From Gluconacetobacter entanii (GTDB lineage Bacteria; Pseudomonadota; Alphaproteobacteria; Acetobacterales; Acetobacteraceae): a stretch of 64,000 nucleotides of DNA. A program made the translations under genes and the position numbers. Under the pieces are notes generated by a model that searched no databases, was not told the origin of the DNA, and was given only the letters and a program-made list of their open reading frames with translations. Of the stretch, positions 54,356 to 62,362 are shown piece after piece (positions within the stretch are counted from its first letter, which is position 1; every line of letters begins with the position of its first letter). The DNA lies in the NCBI RefSeq assembly GCF_003206495.1, contig NZ_NKUF01000004.1:62001-126000 (forward strand). Reading direction: 5' to 3'.

Positions 54356-56356
54356 TCACCGTGTGTACAGGGTGTTGTCGCGACGGTCGATGTCGGGAAT
54401 GGCGTGGTCGGGATCCAGCGTCACCGTTCGCAGCACGCCATGGGTCCTGACCGGCAGGTCGATGGCCGTGTGCTGGTACCATGCTTCCGTCGGGATGACC
54501 TGACGTTCGGTGGTGCCATCAGCATAGGTCAGCAGCATTGTCACGGGAATGGGCAGGCTGCCCTTGTTCTGCACGGTGACCTGATAGCCGTCGGATGTGG
54601 CGTGAATTCCGGTGCAGGCATAATCCGGCGCACGGTTTTCAAAATACCAGCCGCGCCAGAACCACGACAGGTCCTCCCCTGTTTCGCTGCTCATGAAACG
54701 GAAGAAATCCGACGGCGTGGGATGGTGATAGGCCCAGACGTCGATATAGCGCCGAAAAGCGCGATCAAAGCGTTCCGGCCCGACGATCTGTTCACGCAGC
54801 AGCTTGAGGCCGTAGGCCCCCTTGAAATAGGTCACCGGATGGCGGTAACGCTCCTGCACTAGGTCGGAGGGCACCATCAGCGGCGGTGCATCCCTGTCCC
54901 GCAGGAGGGGCACAATATCGTCCGCCGGCACGCCCGTCTGGGGGGCGAACTCGTTGTCCTTCTTGGGGGCGAATTCCCCATGGTTGAAATGATCGGACGC
55001 ATAGGCATCGATGAAGGTGTTGAAGCCCTCATCCATGAAGGCGTTGCGCCGTTCATTGGACCCGACGATCATGGGGAACCAGCCATGGCCGAGTTCGTGC
55101 GTGGTGATCCAGAACAGTTGCGGCCCGTGGTCCTTCATGCCGTCAAAGACGATACCGGGATATTCCATCCCGGCCCCATGCCCACCAAGGTTGATCGCGT
55201 TCTGCCACGGATAGGGATACCACTGTTCGGAAAAATATTCGATCGCGTGCTTCACGTATTCGGTGGAACGGTCCCACCCGTCCGGTCCCACGCCTTCGAC
55301 CGGATAGACGGACATGGCAAGGTGTGGCCCCCTGGTCACGCCATGGGTGGCAGGCAGGTTCATCCGGGCGGCATCCCAGACGAACGCGGGGGATGCGGCA
55401 AACGCCACGTCCCGCGTGTTTTCCATGCGGAAATGCCATGTCATGTCCCCATGGTCATGGCGATGGCTGCCGGGGTCCGTCACATCCTGCGCGGTGCGGA
55501 TCAGGACGCGCGTATCGCTGTGGGCCGCCTGTGACAGGCGCTTGCGTTCTGTCGCGGTCAGGACGCTTTCCGGATTGAGCAGCGTGCCGGAACCCGCAAC
55601 CGTGTAATTCCACGGCACGGTCACACGATAATCGATATTCCCATATTCAAGGTAGAATTCCTGCGCCAGATAGGGCGCCGTGTCCCATCCCCGGATGTCG
55701 TCATAGACCGCCATGCGCGGATACCATTGGGCGATTTCATAAATGTCCCCATTTTTACTTGGGGTCACCGAAGTGCGCCCACCCCACGGGCCGGGAATGA
55801 CGTACTGCCACGTCACATGGATGCGCATTTTCCCACCCTTGCCACGCAGGGCGGTGGGCAGGCGCAACTGCATGCGCGTATCGCTGATGATCGGGGTGAT
55901 TTCCTTTTTGCTTCCCCCGTATTCCACAACGACTTTCTGGATCTGGACGCCATTGGTGCGCGGGGCGGAAAAACGGCCTGAAGCATATTGCGACCGTGAA
56001 TCGGGTTTATATTCGTTCTGCTCCAGGTTCAGCCAGATGACATCAAGTGCGTCAGGACTGTTGTTGGTATAGGTAATGGTTTCCTGCCCGGAGAGGCTTT
56101 TTGTATCCGGCAGTATCCGCGCATTGATGGAATAATCCGCGCGGTTCTGCCAGAAGGCACGTCCCGGAACCCCGGCGGCCGAACGGAAGGCGGTGGGCCG
56201 GTCCGGCATGGGTTGCGGCATGAAAACGTCCGGCGCCCGTACTGCCTGCCCCGGGGGAAGGCTGGTGGCGGCCCATCCGGACGTGACGCAGGCAAGGGAG
56301 GCCACGCACCCAAGAAGCAGGGATCTGTATCCTTTCGGATCGGGACGTAAACTCAT
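54356..56356 (-). CDS. Secreted M1 family metallopeptidase
   Basis: A 666-residue zinc aminopeptidase-like protein. The start MSLRPDPKGYRSLLLGCVASLACVTSGWA is a signal peptide, so it works in the periplasm or outside. The zinc site is His420-Glu-Leu-Gly-His424 with Glu443 eighteen residues later, the exact HEXXH-X18-E spacing of family M1. GHGAGMEYPG is a variant of the family's GAMEN exopeptidase motif. The ATG at 56356 is chosen for the signal peptide; the frame continues to 56440. Physiological substrate unknown. Monocistronic, with a terminator at 54269. Confidence 0.9.
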   Translation of the reverse strand: MSLRPDPKGYRSLLLGCVASLACVTSGWAATSLPPGQAVRAPDVFMPQPMPDRPTAFRSAAGVPGRAFWQNRADYSINARILPDTKSLSGQETITYTNNSPDALDVIWLNLEQNEYKPDSRSQYASGRFSAPRTNGVQIQKVVVEYGGSKKEITPIISDTRMQLRLPTALRGKGGKMRIHVTWQYVIPGPWGGRTSVTPSKNGDIYEIAQWYPRMAVYDDIRGWDTAPYLAQEFYLEYGNIDYRVTVPWNYTVAGSGTLLNPESVLTATERKRLSQAAHSDTRVLIRTAQDVTDPGSHRHDHGDMTWHFRMENTRDVAFAASPAFVWDAARMNLPATHGVTRGPHLAMSVYPVEGVGPDGWDRSTEYVKHAIEYFSEQWYPYPWQNAINLGGHGAGMEYPGIVFDGMKDHGPQLFWITTHELGHGWFPMIVGSNERRNAFMDEGFNTFIDAYASDHFNHGEFAPKKDNEFAPQTGVPADDIVPLLRDRDAPPLMVPSDLVQERYRHPVTYFKGAYGLKLLREQIVGPERFDRAFRRYIDVWAYHHPTPSDFFRFMSSETGEDLSWFWRGWYFENRAPDYACTGIHATSDGYQVTVQNKGSLPIPVTMLLTYADGTTERQVIPTEAWYQHTAIDLPVRTHGVLRTVTLDPDHAIPDIDRRDNTLYTR

Positions 56357-56917
56357 GAATATCGAAACCTTTTTCTCTGCGTGGCCATTATGGTGGATCA
56401 TGCCGCGATGAACGTAACCCGGCATCAAGGATACGGTCAATTCGGTTCAGGAATGTTACGATCCAGGCCACGGAAAACGGTTTGCCACCATCATTCAGGA
56501 ATAAAAAAGTGGGGGATTTGGTCATCCGGATCTGTTTCGACCGGAAACCCGCTGTAATCGGAGCGAGGACCCTGGGAACAGGCATCGACTGATCATGCCT
56601 GCTGGTCAGATGGATGTGGGGGCCAGAAAGATAACCGGGTTACGAAACCAGCTTTACCTTCCGAAAGATTTCAAATCCATCATCGTCGCATTCCGCCATG
56701 ACAATATTCGGCGCGTTCTGGACGGCATGAAGGAAAGACTTGTCCTTTATTTCCACGCCAGCATATTTTTTCGTATTCTGCTCAATGATGAGGGAATTGT
56801 CGTGAACGGAAACGCTGGCTTCATCCCGGATATTGATGCCCCTGCGTCCTTTTTCATTCACGCCCTGCATGGCTGCCGCGTTCCCGAATGGAACGTCTTT
56901 GCGATATAACCGCAGGC
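56357..56917. other. Intergenic region with lower GC, at most one small ORF
   Basis: About 560 bases between the divergent M1 peptidase and the HlyIII-like protein. It is visibly more AT-rich than the neighbouring genes, especially 56640-56870. Only the doubtful 76-codon frame listed separately could be coding. Promoters for both flanking genes must be here. Confidence 0.5.
56640..56870 (-). CDS. Possible small protein, unknown function
   Basis: A 76-codon frame with a plausible soluble protein composition: MQGVNEKGRRGINIRDEASVS, a basic start, then an acidic CDDDGFEIF near the end and a basic tail. The antisense frame (56595-56909) is more hydrophobic and less natural. A weak GGAAC lies 11 bases upstream of the ATG. 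Base composition is lower in GC than in neighbouring genes, which could mean transfer or simply non-coding DNA. No family recognised. Confidence 0.35.
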   Translation of the reverse strand: MQGVNEKGRRGINIRDEASVSVHDNSLIIEQNTKKYAGVEIKDKSFLHAVQNAPNIVMAECDDDGFEIFRKVKLVS

Positions 56918-57574
56918 ATGACGATAAAAGCCCGCTTCCCCTCCTATACCCTGCTTGAACGTATGGCTGACCTTGCGGTCCATGTCGTCGGGGTCGTCGT
57001 CATGGTCGCCGGGGCGGCATGGTTGGGGGCTTCGGTGCCGGCCGATGCCTCTTGGGCGGCGCGGCAGTCGGTCTTTCTTTACGGGACCTGCCTGATCCTC
57101 GTGTGTATCTGTTCGGCGGCCTATAATTTCTGTCCGGCCTGTCGCCTCAAGGGGGGATTGCAGCGGGTCGATCAGGCCATGATCTTCGTCGCCATTGCCA
57201 GTACCTATACGCCCTTCATCATCATTGGTGGACGTGGGAGGCTTAGCCTCGGATTTTGTGGACTGTTATGGGGCGTGGCGCTGGCGGGGATGGGCATGAA
57301 ACTCTTCTGGTTTGAAAAGAGCCAGAAATACCCCGTTTTCCCCTATCTGGCGGTGGCATGGATGTTCTTCCTGTGCCCGGATCCGGTTTTCTGGCACCTG
57401 CCCTTTCAGGTCGTGGCCCTCATCATTCTGGGGCTGGTCTTCTATTGCATTGGTACGGTGTTCTATAATCACGAAAACCTGCCGTTTTCCAATGCGCTGT
57501 GGCATGTCATGGTGGTCTGCGGCGCTTCCACCCACATCTATGCCGCGCGGCGCATGATTGATACCATCGCCTGA
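56918..57574 (+). CDS. HlyIII/PAQR-like seven-helix membrane protein
   Basis: A 218-residue membrane protein with about seven hydrophobic helices. Motifs line up with the hemolysin III/PAQR family: SAAYN at 66-70 where SxxxH is canonical, DQAMIF from residue 85, ASTYTPF, and NALWHVMVVCGASTH near the end with His196 and His206. The family is tied to zinc-dependent hydrolase folds. Here the usual His of SxxxH is Asn70, and the first His of the terminal HxxxH is Asn192. ATG at 56918 is used; an earlier ATG lies at 56888. Role unknown. Confidence 0.85.
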   Translation: MTIKARFPSYTLLERMADLAVHVVGVVVMVAGAAWLGASVPADASWAARQSVFLYGTCLILVCICSAAYNFCPACRLKGGLQRVDQAMIFVAIASTYTPFIIIGGRGRLSLGFCGLLWGVALAGMGMKLFWFEKSQKYPVFPYLAVAWMFFLCPDPVFWHLPFQVVALIILGLVFYCIGTVFYNHENLPFSNALWHVMVVCGASTHIYAARRMIDTIA

Positions 57575-57584
57575 GCGGCATGTG

Positions 57585-58424
57585 TCAGGACGACGTCCCC
57601 GTTTCATCGTGGCGTTCGCGCAGATATTTCCGTCGCCCCTTTTCCCCCATCCACAGCATGACCGGCAGGAGTTTCTGCCACAATGCAGGGAAAATCAGCA
57701 GAAGTTGCCCGAAAACCCCGTCGGACGACGGGACGAACACGTCCCTGCCACGCTGGCGCAGGGCACGCAGGATCAGCGTTGCGATCTGCTGCGGCGGTAC
57801 CGGCAGGGTTACGAAATTGAGGGCCGATCCCCCGTTCTGCATTTCCTTTTGCAGCATGGGCGTATCCACCGCCCACGGAAAGATGGAGGAGACGTGGATG
57901 CCACGCGCACGGACTTCCTCCCGCAGGGACAGGGCAAAGCCGCGCAGGCCGAATTTCGTGGCGGCATAGACGCTGCTGCCGCCGAGTGGAACAATGGCGG
58001 CCATCGAATTGACAAACACGACATGCCCGCCACGCGGCACCAGATCCAGTAGCCGTGTCGCCAGCATGATGGGCGCCTGCAGGTTGACCGTTACCTGTTC
58101 GCGCACCGATCTGTCGTCAAGGCTGGCGGCAGCCTGCGGCACGATCACCCCTGCACAGTGGATGAGCGCACGCACCGGTGCGCCCAGTGTGCGGATCCGG
58201 TCTGCCGCCGAACCAAGGGCCTGTGGATCGCCAAGGTCGCAGCGGATGTTGGTCACGTCTGGCGAGTGTTCCAGCGTCGGGACGCTTCCCTGCCGTGTCA
58301 GCGCAATCACATGGTATCCCGCAGCCAGCAGGCCATCAATGACCAGACGTCCGATCCCCCCTGCCCCGCCGGTAATCACCGCCAGCGGGTGTTGTGTTGA
58401 ATCTGGTGGAAACGGCGCCGTCAT
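57585..58424 (-). CDS. Short-chain dehydrogenase/reductase
   Basis: A 279-residue classical SDR. The Rossmann motif is TGGAGGIG at 18-25, the HCAG segment (NNAG in most members) lies near 90, the catalytic Ser is in VNSMAAI and YAATK supplies Tyr and Lys. A C-terminal extension with hydrophobic LLLIFPALWQKLLPVML suggests membrane association. Substrate unknown; cofactor preference is not decided. Convergent with the HlyIII-like gene, with ten bases between. Confidence 0.9.
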   Translation of the reverse strand: MTAPFPPDSTQHPLAVITGGAGGIGRLVIDGLLAAGYHVIALTRQGSVPTLEHSPDVTNIRCDLGDPQALGSAADRIRTLGAPVRALIHCAGVIVPQAAASLDDRSVREQVTVNLQAPIMLATRLLDLVPRGGHVVFVNSMAAIVPLGGSSVYAATKFGLRGFALSLREEVRARGIHVSSIFPWAVDTPMLQKEMQNGGSALNFVTLPVPPQQIATLILRALRQRGRDVFVPSSDGVFGQLLLIFPALWQKLLPVMLWMGEKGRRKYLRERHDETGTSS

Positions 58425-58541
58425 AAGAGTCTCGCGAACGGTAAGATTGTGATTATTTTCAACCTGATATGCATCTGGTTCATGTTACCTGACGTAACAT
58501 AAAGTTATCATGACGTCGAAGATAAATCGTAATCCGTATTT

Positions 58542-59195
58542 TCACGGTATCTTTTGCGAAGGTTTGTCCGGACTGCTACCGTTCATGTCGTCGCGGGCTT
58601 CCTGCATGGCCTTTTCCGTCAGGCGCTTTTCATTGCGCCGCAGGAAAATGGCCGATCCCCCGACCCCGACAACGACGCCGATCACACCGATGACGCTTGC
58701 CGGTCCCGAAAGCTGCATGATCTTGTGACCCAGATAGTAGGTCAGCATGGCATAACCACCGGCCCAGCAGATGCCGCCCGCCGCGTTGAAGATCATGAAG
58801 CGCGGCCATGTCATGTGATTCGCCCCGGCCAGCAGCGCCACGAATACGCGCACCACGGCGATGAAGCGGCCAAAGAAAACGATTTCACTGCCATGGCGGC
58901 GGAACAGGAACCGGCCAAGCAGAAGCCGGTCCGGTGTCAGGCCAAGCCGTGCGCCATAGCGCTGGAGCAGCGGGATTCCCACCGTCCGCCCGATGATATA
59001 GCCGATATTGTCACCAATGACCGCGCCCGCAATGGCGGCGACCGCCACCCAGCCAATCGCCATATGGTGTGTCGCTGCGCAATAGAGCGAGGCGGAGATG
59101 ATCAACGTTTCCGCCGGCAGGGGCAGCCCCATGCTTTCCAGCATGACGATCAGGGTGATGACGCCATATCCATAGTGCTGGAACAGATAGTCCAA
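58542..59195 (-). CDS. DedA family membrane protein
   Basis: A 217-residue integral membrane protein of the DedA/VTT family. GLPLPAETLIISASLY, the GDNIGYIIGR motif, FFGRFIAVVRVFVALLAGANHM and NAAGGICWAGGYAMLTYYLG are the conserved blocks. Family members act as lipid scramblases or undecaprenyl-phosphate flippases; which applies here is unknown. The C-terminal tail is charged (FLRRNEKRLTEKAM). It lies upstream of the SDR on the same strand, with a gap of over 100 bases. Confidence 0.93.
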   Translation of the reverse strand: MDYLFQHYGYGVITLIVMLESMGLPLPAETLIISASLYCAATHHMAIGWVAVAAIAGAVIGDNIGYIIGRTVGIPLLQRYGARLGLTPDRLLLGRFLFRRHGSEIVFFGRFIAVVRVFVALLAGANHMTWPRFMIFNAAGGICWAGGYAMLTYYLGHKIMQLSGPASVIGVIGVVVGVGGSAIFLRRNEKRLTEKAMQEARDDMNGSSPDKPSQKIP

Positions 59196-59458
59196 GTGGT
59201 GAAGCAGCTTACAATCTCCTTGCGCAACCTGCGCGGAGCACGGCCTGCATGCGACTGGAACCGGCTGTCATCATCCGCCCGATGGCGCCCACGTCGCCCG
59301 ACATGCCATGCTGATAACGCAATGGGGGATTTCACATCCCATGGGAAGCCTATTTTTCAAATAGCTGCTCTCCATCATATCGGGGATATATCATATTATC
59401 CAATGGGATAAGGCACTTGGGCGGACCCATGCCCTTCCCTTTGGGACCGGGCGCAGGA

Positions 59459-61156
59459 TCACTCGGCCCGGATCATGATCTCCACCACGTTGGCGCGGCC
59501 CGATGCGATCCCTGCCTGGATGGCAGGCGCGATATCGGTGGCGCGCGTGATCCTGCATGCCGACAGTCCATAGGACGCGGCCATGGCCTGATAATCTATG
59601 ACCGGGTCATTGAGGTCCATGGCAAGGTAATTGCCATTGCGGGTCGAGACGTAATGCGTCTGTCCCCGCATGAAACCCTTGAGTACATTGTATTCCTGAT
59701 TGTTCATGATGACGAAGGTCACCGGCAGTTTCTCGTGCGCCGCGGTCCAGATCGCCTGTGGGGAGTAGAGCGAGGCCCCGTCCCCCACCAGGCACACCAC
59801 AGGCTCCCGCCCCAGGCCGAGTGACGCGCCCACGGCGGCCGGCATCCCCCAGCCCAGCGCACCGCCGCGCAGGAAGGAGTACTGCGCGGGCCAGTCACTG
59901 TCGAGGAAGGAGCGCACATGCGATGAGGTGGCGATGGCCTCGTCAACGATGGCGATGTCCGGCCCGATGGCGCGCACGGCTTCGTACGCCGCGACGCAGG
60001 GGGCGATGACGGGTTCTTCCATGCGGTGCAGCGCGGTGGCGATGGCCTTGCTCCGGCGGTCGTGGTTGCGCGCCGTAACATTCTGCCGTGCGGTGGCATA
60101 ATCGTCTTCGCGTCCCGCGATCGCCTTTTTCAATAGGGGCAGGAACGCCTCCAGCGAGGTACGGATATGCCCCACCAGCGACAGCGGCGTATAGAAGGTA
60201 CGTCCCAGATCCCCGATATCCGCCGAAACCTGATAGATCGCACATCCCGGCGGCACGGCGGAGCCTTCGGAATACAGGATGGTGATCAGCGACTTGCCGC
60301 CAAGCGCGAAAATCGCGTCATAATCCGCAAGTTTCGCCGCGATGTCCGTTGCCCGCGTGGGCAGGTTGCCTTCCCACAGCGGATGCGATGTCGCGAAGGG
60401 CACGCGCGAAGGCCAGGAGGAGCCAAAGACCGGCGCGCCCAGAAGTTCGGCCACGGCGGCCACCTGTGCGGCAGCCCCGGCGGCGTGGACCTCGTCCCCC
60501 GCGATGATCCCGAGGCGCCACGGCGCAATCCGGGCCAACTGCTGCGCCAGTTCCGGCAGGCCGCCTGCGATCGAACGCCGGTCGATCTGCGACGGGGGGG
60601 CGGCGGAAACCGTGCTCATTTCCTCCATCACGTCCATGGGCAGCGACAGGAAGACGGGGCCGGTGGGCGCGGCCATGGCGTCGTTGAAGGCGCGATGCAC
60701 CAGTACCGGCAACTGGTCGGCATGCATGACTTCCTGCGCCCATTTCACGGCGGGGGTGGCGATGCTGACCAGATCCCCGAACAGAAGCGGGTCGGAGATG
60801 GTGTGGCGGGAATCCTGCTGCCCCGCCGTTACCACCAGTGGCGTCTGCGATACGCTGGCGTTGAGGAGGTTGCCCATGCCATGGCCAAGTCCGCCCGCCG
60901 TATGCAGGTTCAGGAAGCCGGGACGCCCCGCCGCCTGCGCATAGCCATCGGCCATGGCGACGGCTCTGGCCTCCTGCAGGGCCAGCACATAATGCAGGTC
61001 CGGGCGTTTCTGCAGTGCGTCGATCAGCGGAAGTTCCGTCGTGCCGGGATTGCCAAAAATATATTTGACCCCCTCGCTTTCAAGAATTTCGAGCAGGATG
61101 TCAGCGCCCCGTCGGCTACGCTGTCCATCGATATCACTGACTGCCGTGATCTGCAT
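59459..61156 (-). CDS. Thiamine diphosphate enzyme, benzoylformate decarboxylase-like
   Basis: A 565-residue ThDP-dependent enzyme. The N-terminal domain has FGNPGTTELPLI and the activating Glu in LALQEARAVAMADGYAQ; the middle domain has the nucleotide-like fold with PVFGSSW; the C-terminal domain has the ThDP/Mg motif VGDGASLYSPQAIWTA with NNQEYN. Similarity in layout is to benzoylformate decarboxylase (MdlC), with acetolactate synthase-like enzymes as the alternative. The ATG at 61156 has GGAAGAGG upstream. It is divergent from the nucleotidyltransferase gene. The natural 2-keto acid is not known. Confidence 0.85.
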   Translation of the reverse strand: MQITAVSDIDGQRSRRGADILLEILESEGVKYIFGNPGTTELPLIDALQKRPDLHYVLALQEARAVAMADGYAQAAGRPGFLNLHTAGGLGHGMGNLLNASVSQTPLVVTAGQQDSRHTISDPLLFGDLVSIATPAVKWAQEVMHADQLPVLVHRAFNDAMAAPTGPVFLSLPMDVMEEMSTVSAAPPSQIDRRSIAGGLPELAQQLARIAPWRLGIIAGDEVHAAGAAAQVAAVAELLGAPVFGSSWPSRVPFATSHPLWEGNLPTRATDIAAKLADYDAIFALGGKSLITILYSEGSAVPPGCAIYQVSADIGDLGRTFYTPLSLVGHIRTSLEAFLPLLKKAIAGREDDYATARQNVTARNHDRRSKAIATALHRMEEPVIAPCVAAYEAVRAIGPDIAIVDEAIATSSHVRSFLDSDWPAQYSFLRGGALGWGMPAAVGASLGLGREPVVCLVGDGASLYSPQAIWTAAHEKLPVTFVIMNNQEYNVLKGFMRGQTHYVSTRNGNYLAMDLNDPVIDYQAMAASYGLSACRITRATDIAPAIQAGIASGRANVVEIMIRAE

Positions 61157-61386
61157 GAAGGGCCTCTTCCATACTGGTGTTATTGCAACTGTAATATGAA
61201 AATGGCGATTGTCATCCATCCAACTGCAGCCTGATGCACATAAGACAGACGATGACATCTGGCATGGGGATATCGGTCATTTATATTCAAAAACATGTTG
61301 CGGAATATAATGTTACGATACCCGCCGCGAAATGACTCCCCCGCGGCAAAAAGATATACCGAAAATACAGAATTGGCCTGATCGAC

Positions 61387-62220
61387 ATGACGCATGCACA
61401 AGGATGGCTCCGCGCCATTCCCGAAAGTTTCTGCCCGACCGCGCTTGGGGACATTGACCGGACGCTTCAGGCAATCCGGGCGGAGCATGATGTCGCGATC
61501 CCGCTTGCGATCGAAAGCGGCAGCCGTGCATGGGGCTTCCCTTCTCTCGACAGTGATTATGACTGCCGGTTCATCTTCATCAGGCCCACGGCGCAATACC
61601 TGTCCCTCTGGCCGGTGCGCGATGTTATCGAGGTCCCGCTGACGCAGGAACTCGACATCAATGGCTGGGACCTTGCCAAGGCTGTCCGCCTGCTGCTGAA
61701 GGGGAATGTGGCGGTGATGGAATGGCTGTCCTCCCCCATCATTTATGGGGCGGATGCGACATTCCGCGCCCGGTTCCTCGCCCTGGCGCATCGTGTGTGC
61801 AACCGCACGCTCGTCGCGCGGCATTACCTGCATCTGGGCGAAAAGCAGTACGACCGGCATTGTGGCATGCAGGTGCATGACCTGCGGATCAAGAAGCTTT
61901 TTTACGCCCTGCGTCCCGCCATCGCCCTGCGCTGGCTGCGCCTGCATCCGGCATGCAATGTCGTGCCGATGCACTTTCCGTCCCTGCTGGGTGAATGTGA
62001 ACTCGAACCTGCCACGGTCGGGATCATCGACGACCTTATCCGCGCCAAGGCGCAGACCCGTGAAACCCGCCTGATCGCGATGCCTGAACCGCTGGAGTGG
62101 TTGATGGCGCATGAATTCGCCCTTGCCCATGAAACATTCGATCACCTGTCCCCAGAGGTGCCTGCCGATGCCATGGCGGAGGCCGATGAATTTTTCCGCG
62201 CCCAGCTTGGGGGGAAATGA
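61387..62220 (+). CDS. Nucleotidyltransferase (PF10127/RlaP-like)
   Basis: A 277-residue protein with the minimal nucleotidyltransferase motif ESGSRAWG (Gly45-Ser46) and, ten residues on, DSDYD with Asp55, Asp57 and Asp59, the metal-binding acidic residues. It matches the PF10127 family, called RlaP-like, whose relatives occur beside RNA repair genes, though many stand alone. The rest is helical, with HLGEKQYDRHCGMQVHDLRIKKLFYALRP as a conserved block. Divergent from the ThDP enzyme; no RNA ligase or kinase gene is adjacent. Confidence 0.87.
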   Translation: MTHAQGWLRAIPESFCPTALGDIDRTLQAIRAEHDVAIPLAIESGSRAWGFPSLDSDYDCRFIFIRPTAQYLSLWPVRDVIEVPLTQELDINGWDLAKAVRLLLKGNVAVMEWLSSPIIYGADATFRARFLALAHRVCNRTLVARHYLHLGEKQYDRHCGMQVHDLRIKKLFYALRPAIALRWLRLHPACNVVPMHFPSLLGECELEPATVGIIDDLIRAKAQTRETRLIAMPEPLEWLMAHEFALAHETFDHLSPEVPADAMAEADEFFRAQLGGK

Positions 62221-62257
62221 AAAAAGGCCCAAGCGTTCGTTGCGCAGGGGCCTTTTT
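62221..62257 (+). terminator. Terminator directly after the nucleotidyltransferase stop
   Basis: AAAAAGGCCC (62221-62230) pairs with GGGCCTTTTT (62248-62257), and the run of T follows at once on the plus strand. The stem begins immediately after the TGA. Confidence 0.88.
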
Positions 62258-62259
62258 AA

Positions 62260-62309
62260 TTCCGGGAAATGCCGCCTTTCTGAAAAAAGGCGGCACCCGG
62301 AAACTTTCA
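62260..62309. repeat. Dispersed hairpin repeat, copy D (right half only)
   Basis: Contains only the right arm of the element: TGCCGCCTTT pairs with AAAGGCGGCA, and TTCCGGG/CCCGGAA extends the stem to 17 pairs with a three-base bulge, followed by AAACTTTC. It follows the nucleotidyltransferase terminator and faces the convergent membrane-protein gene. Confidence 0.8.
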
Positions 62310-62362
62310 TTATGTGATGATGAAATTTTGAAACGCTCTTACCTGTGGCAGGGCACCTGCTT

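Noticed and set aside
56595-56909. 104-codon plus-strand frame upstream of the HlyIII-like gene
   Set aside because: Runs antisense to the more plausible minus-strand frame, overlaps the HlyIII start region and has no ribosome site.
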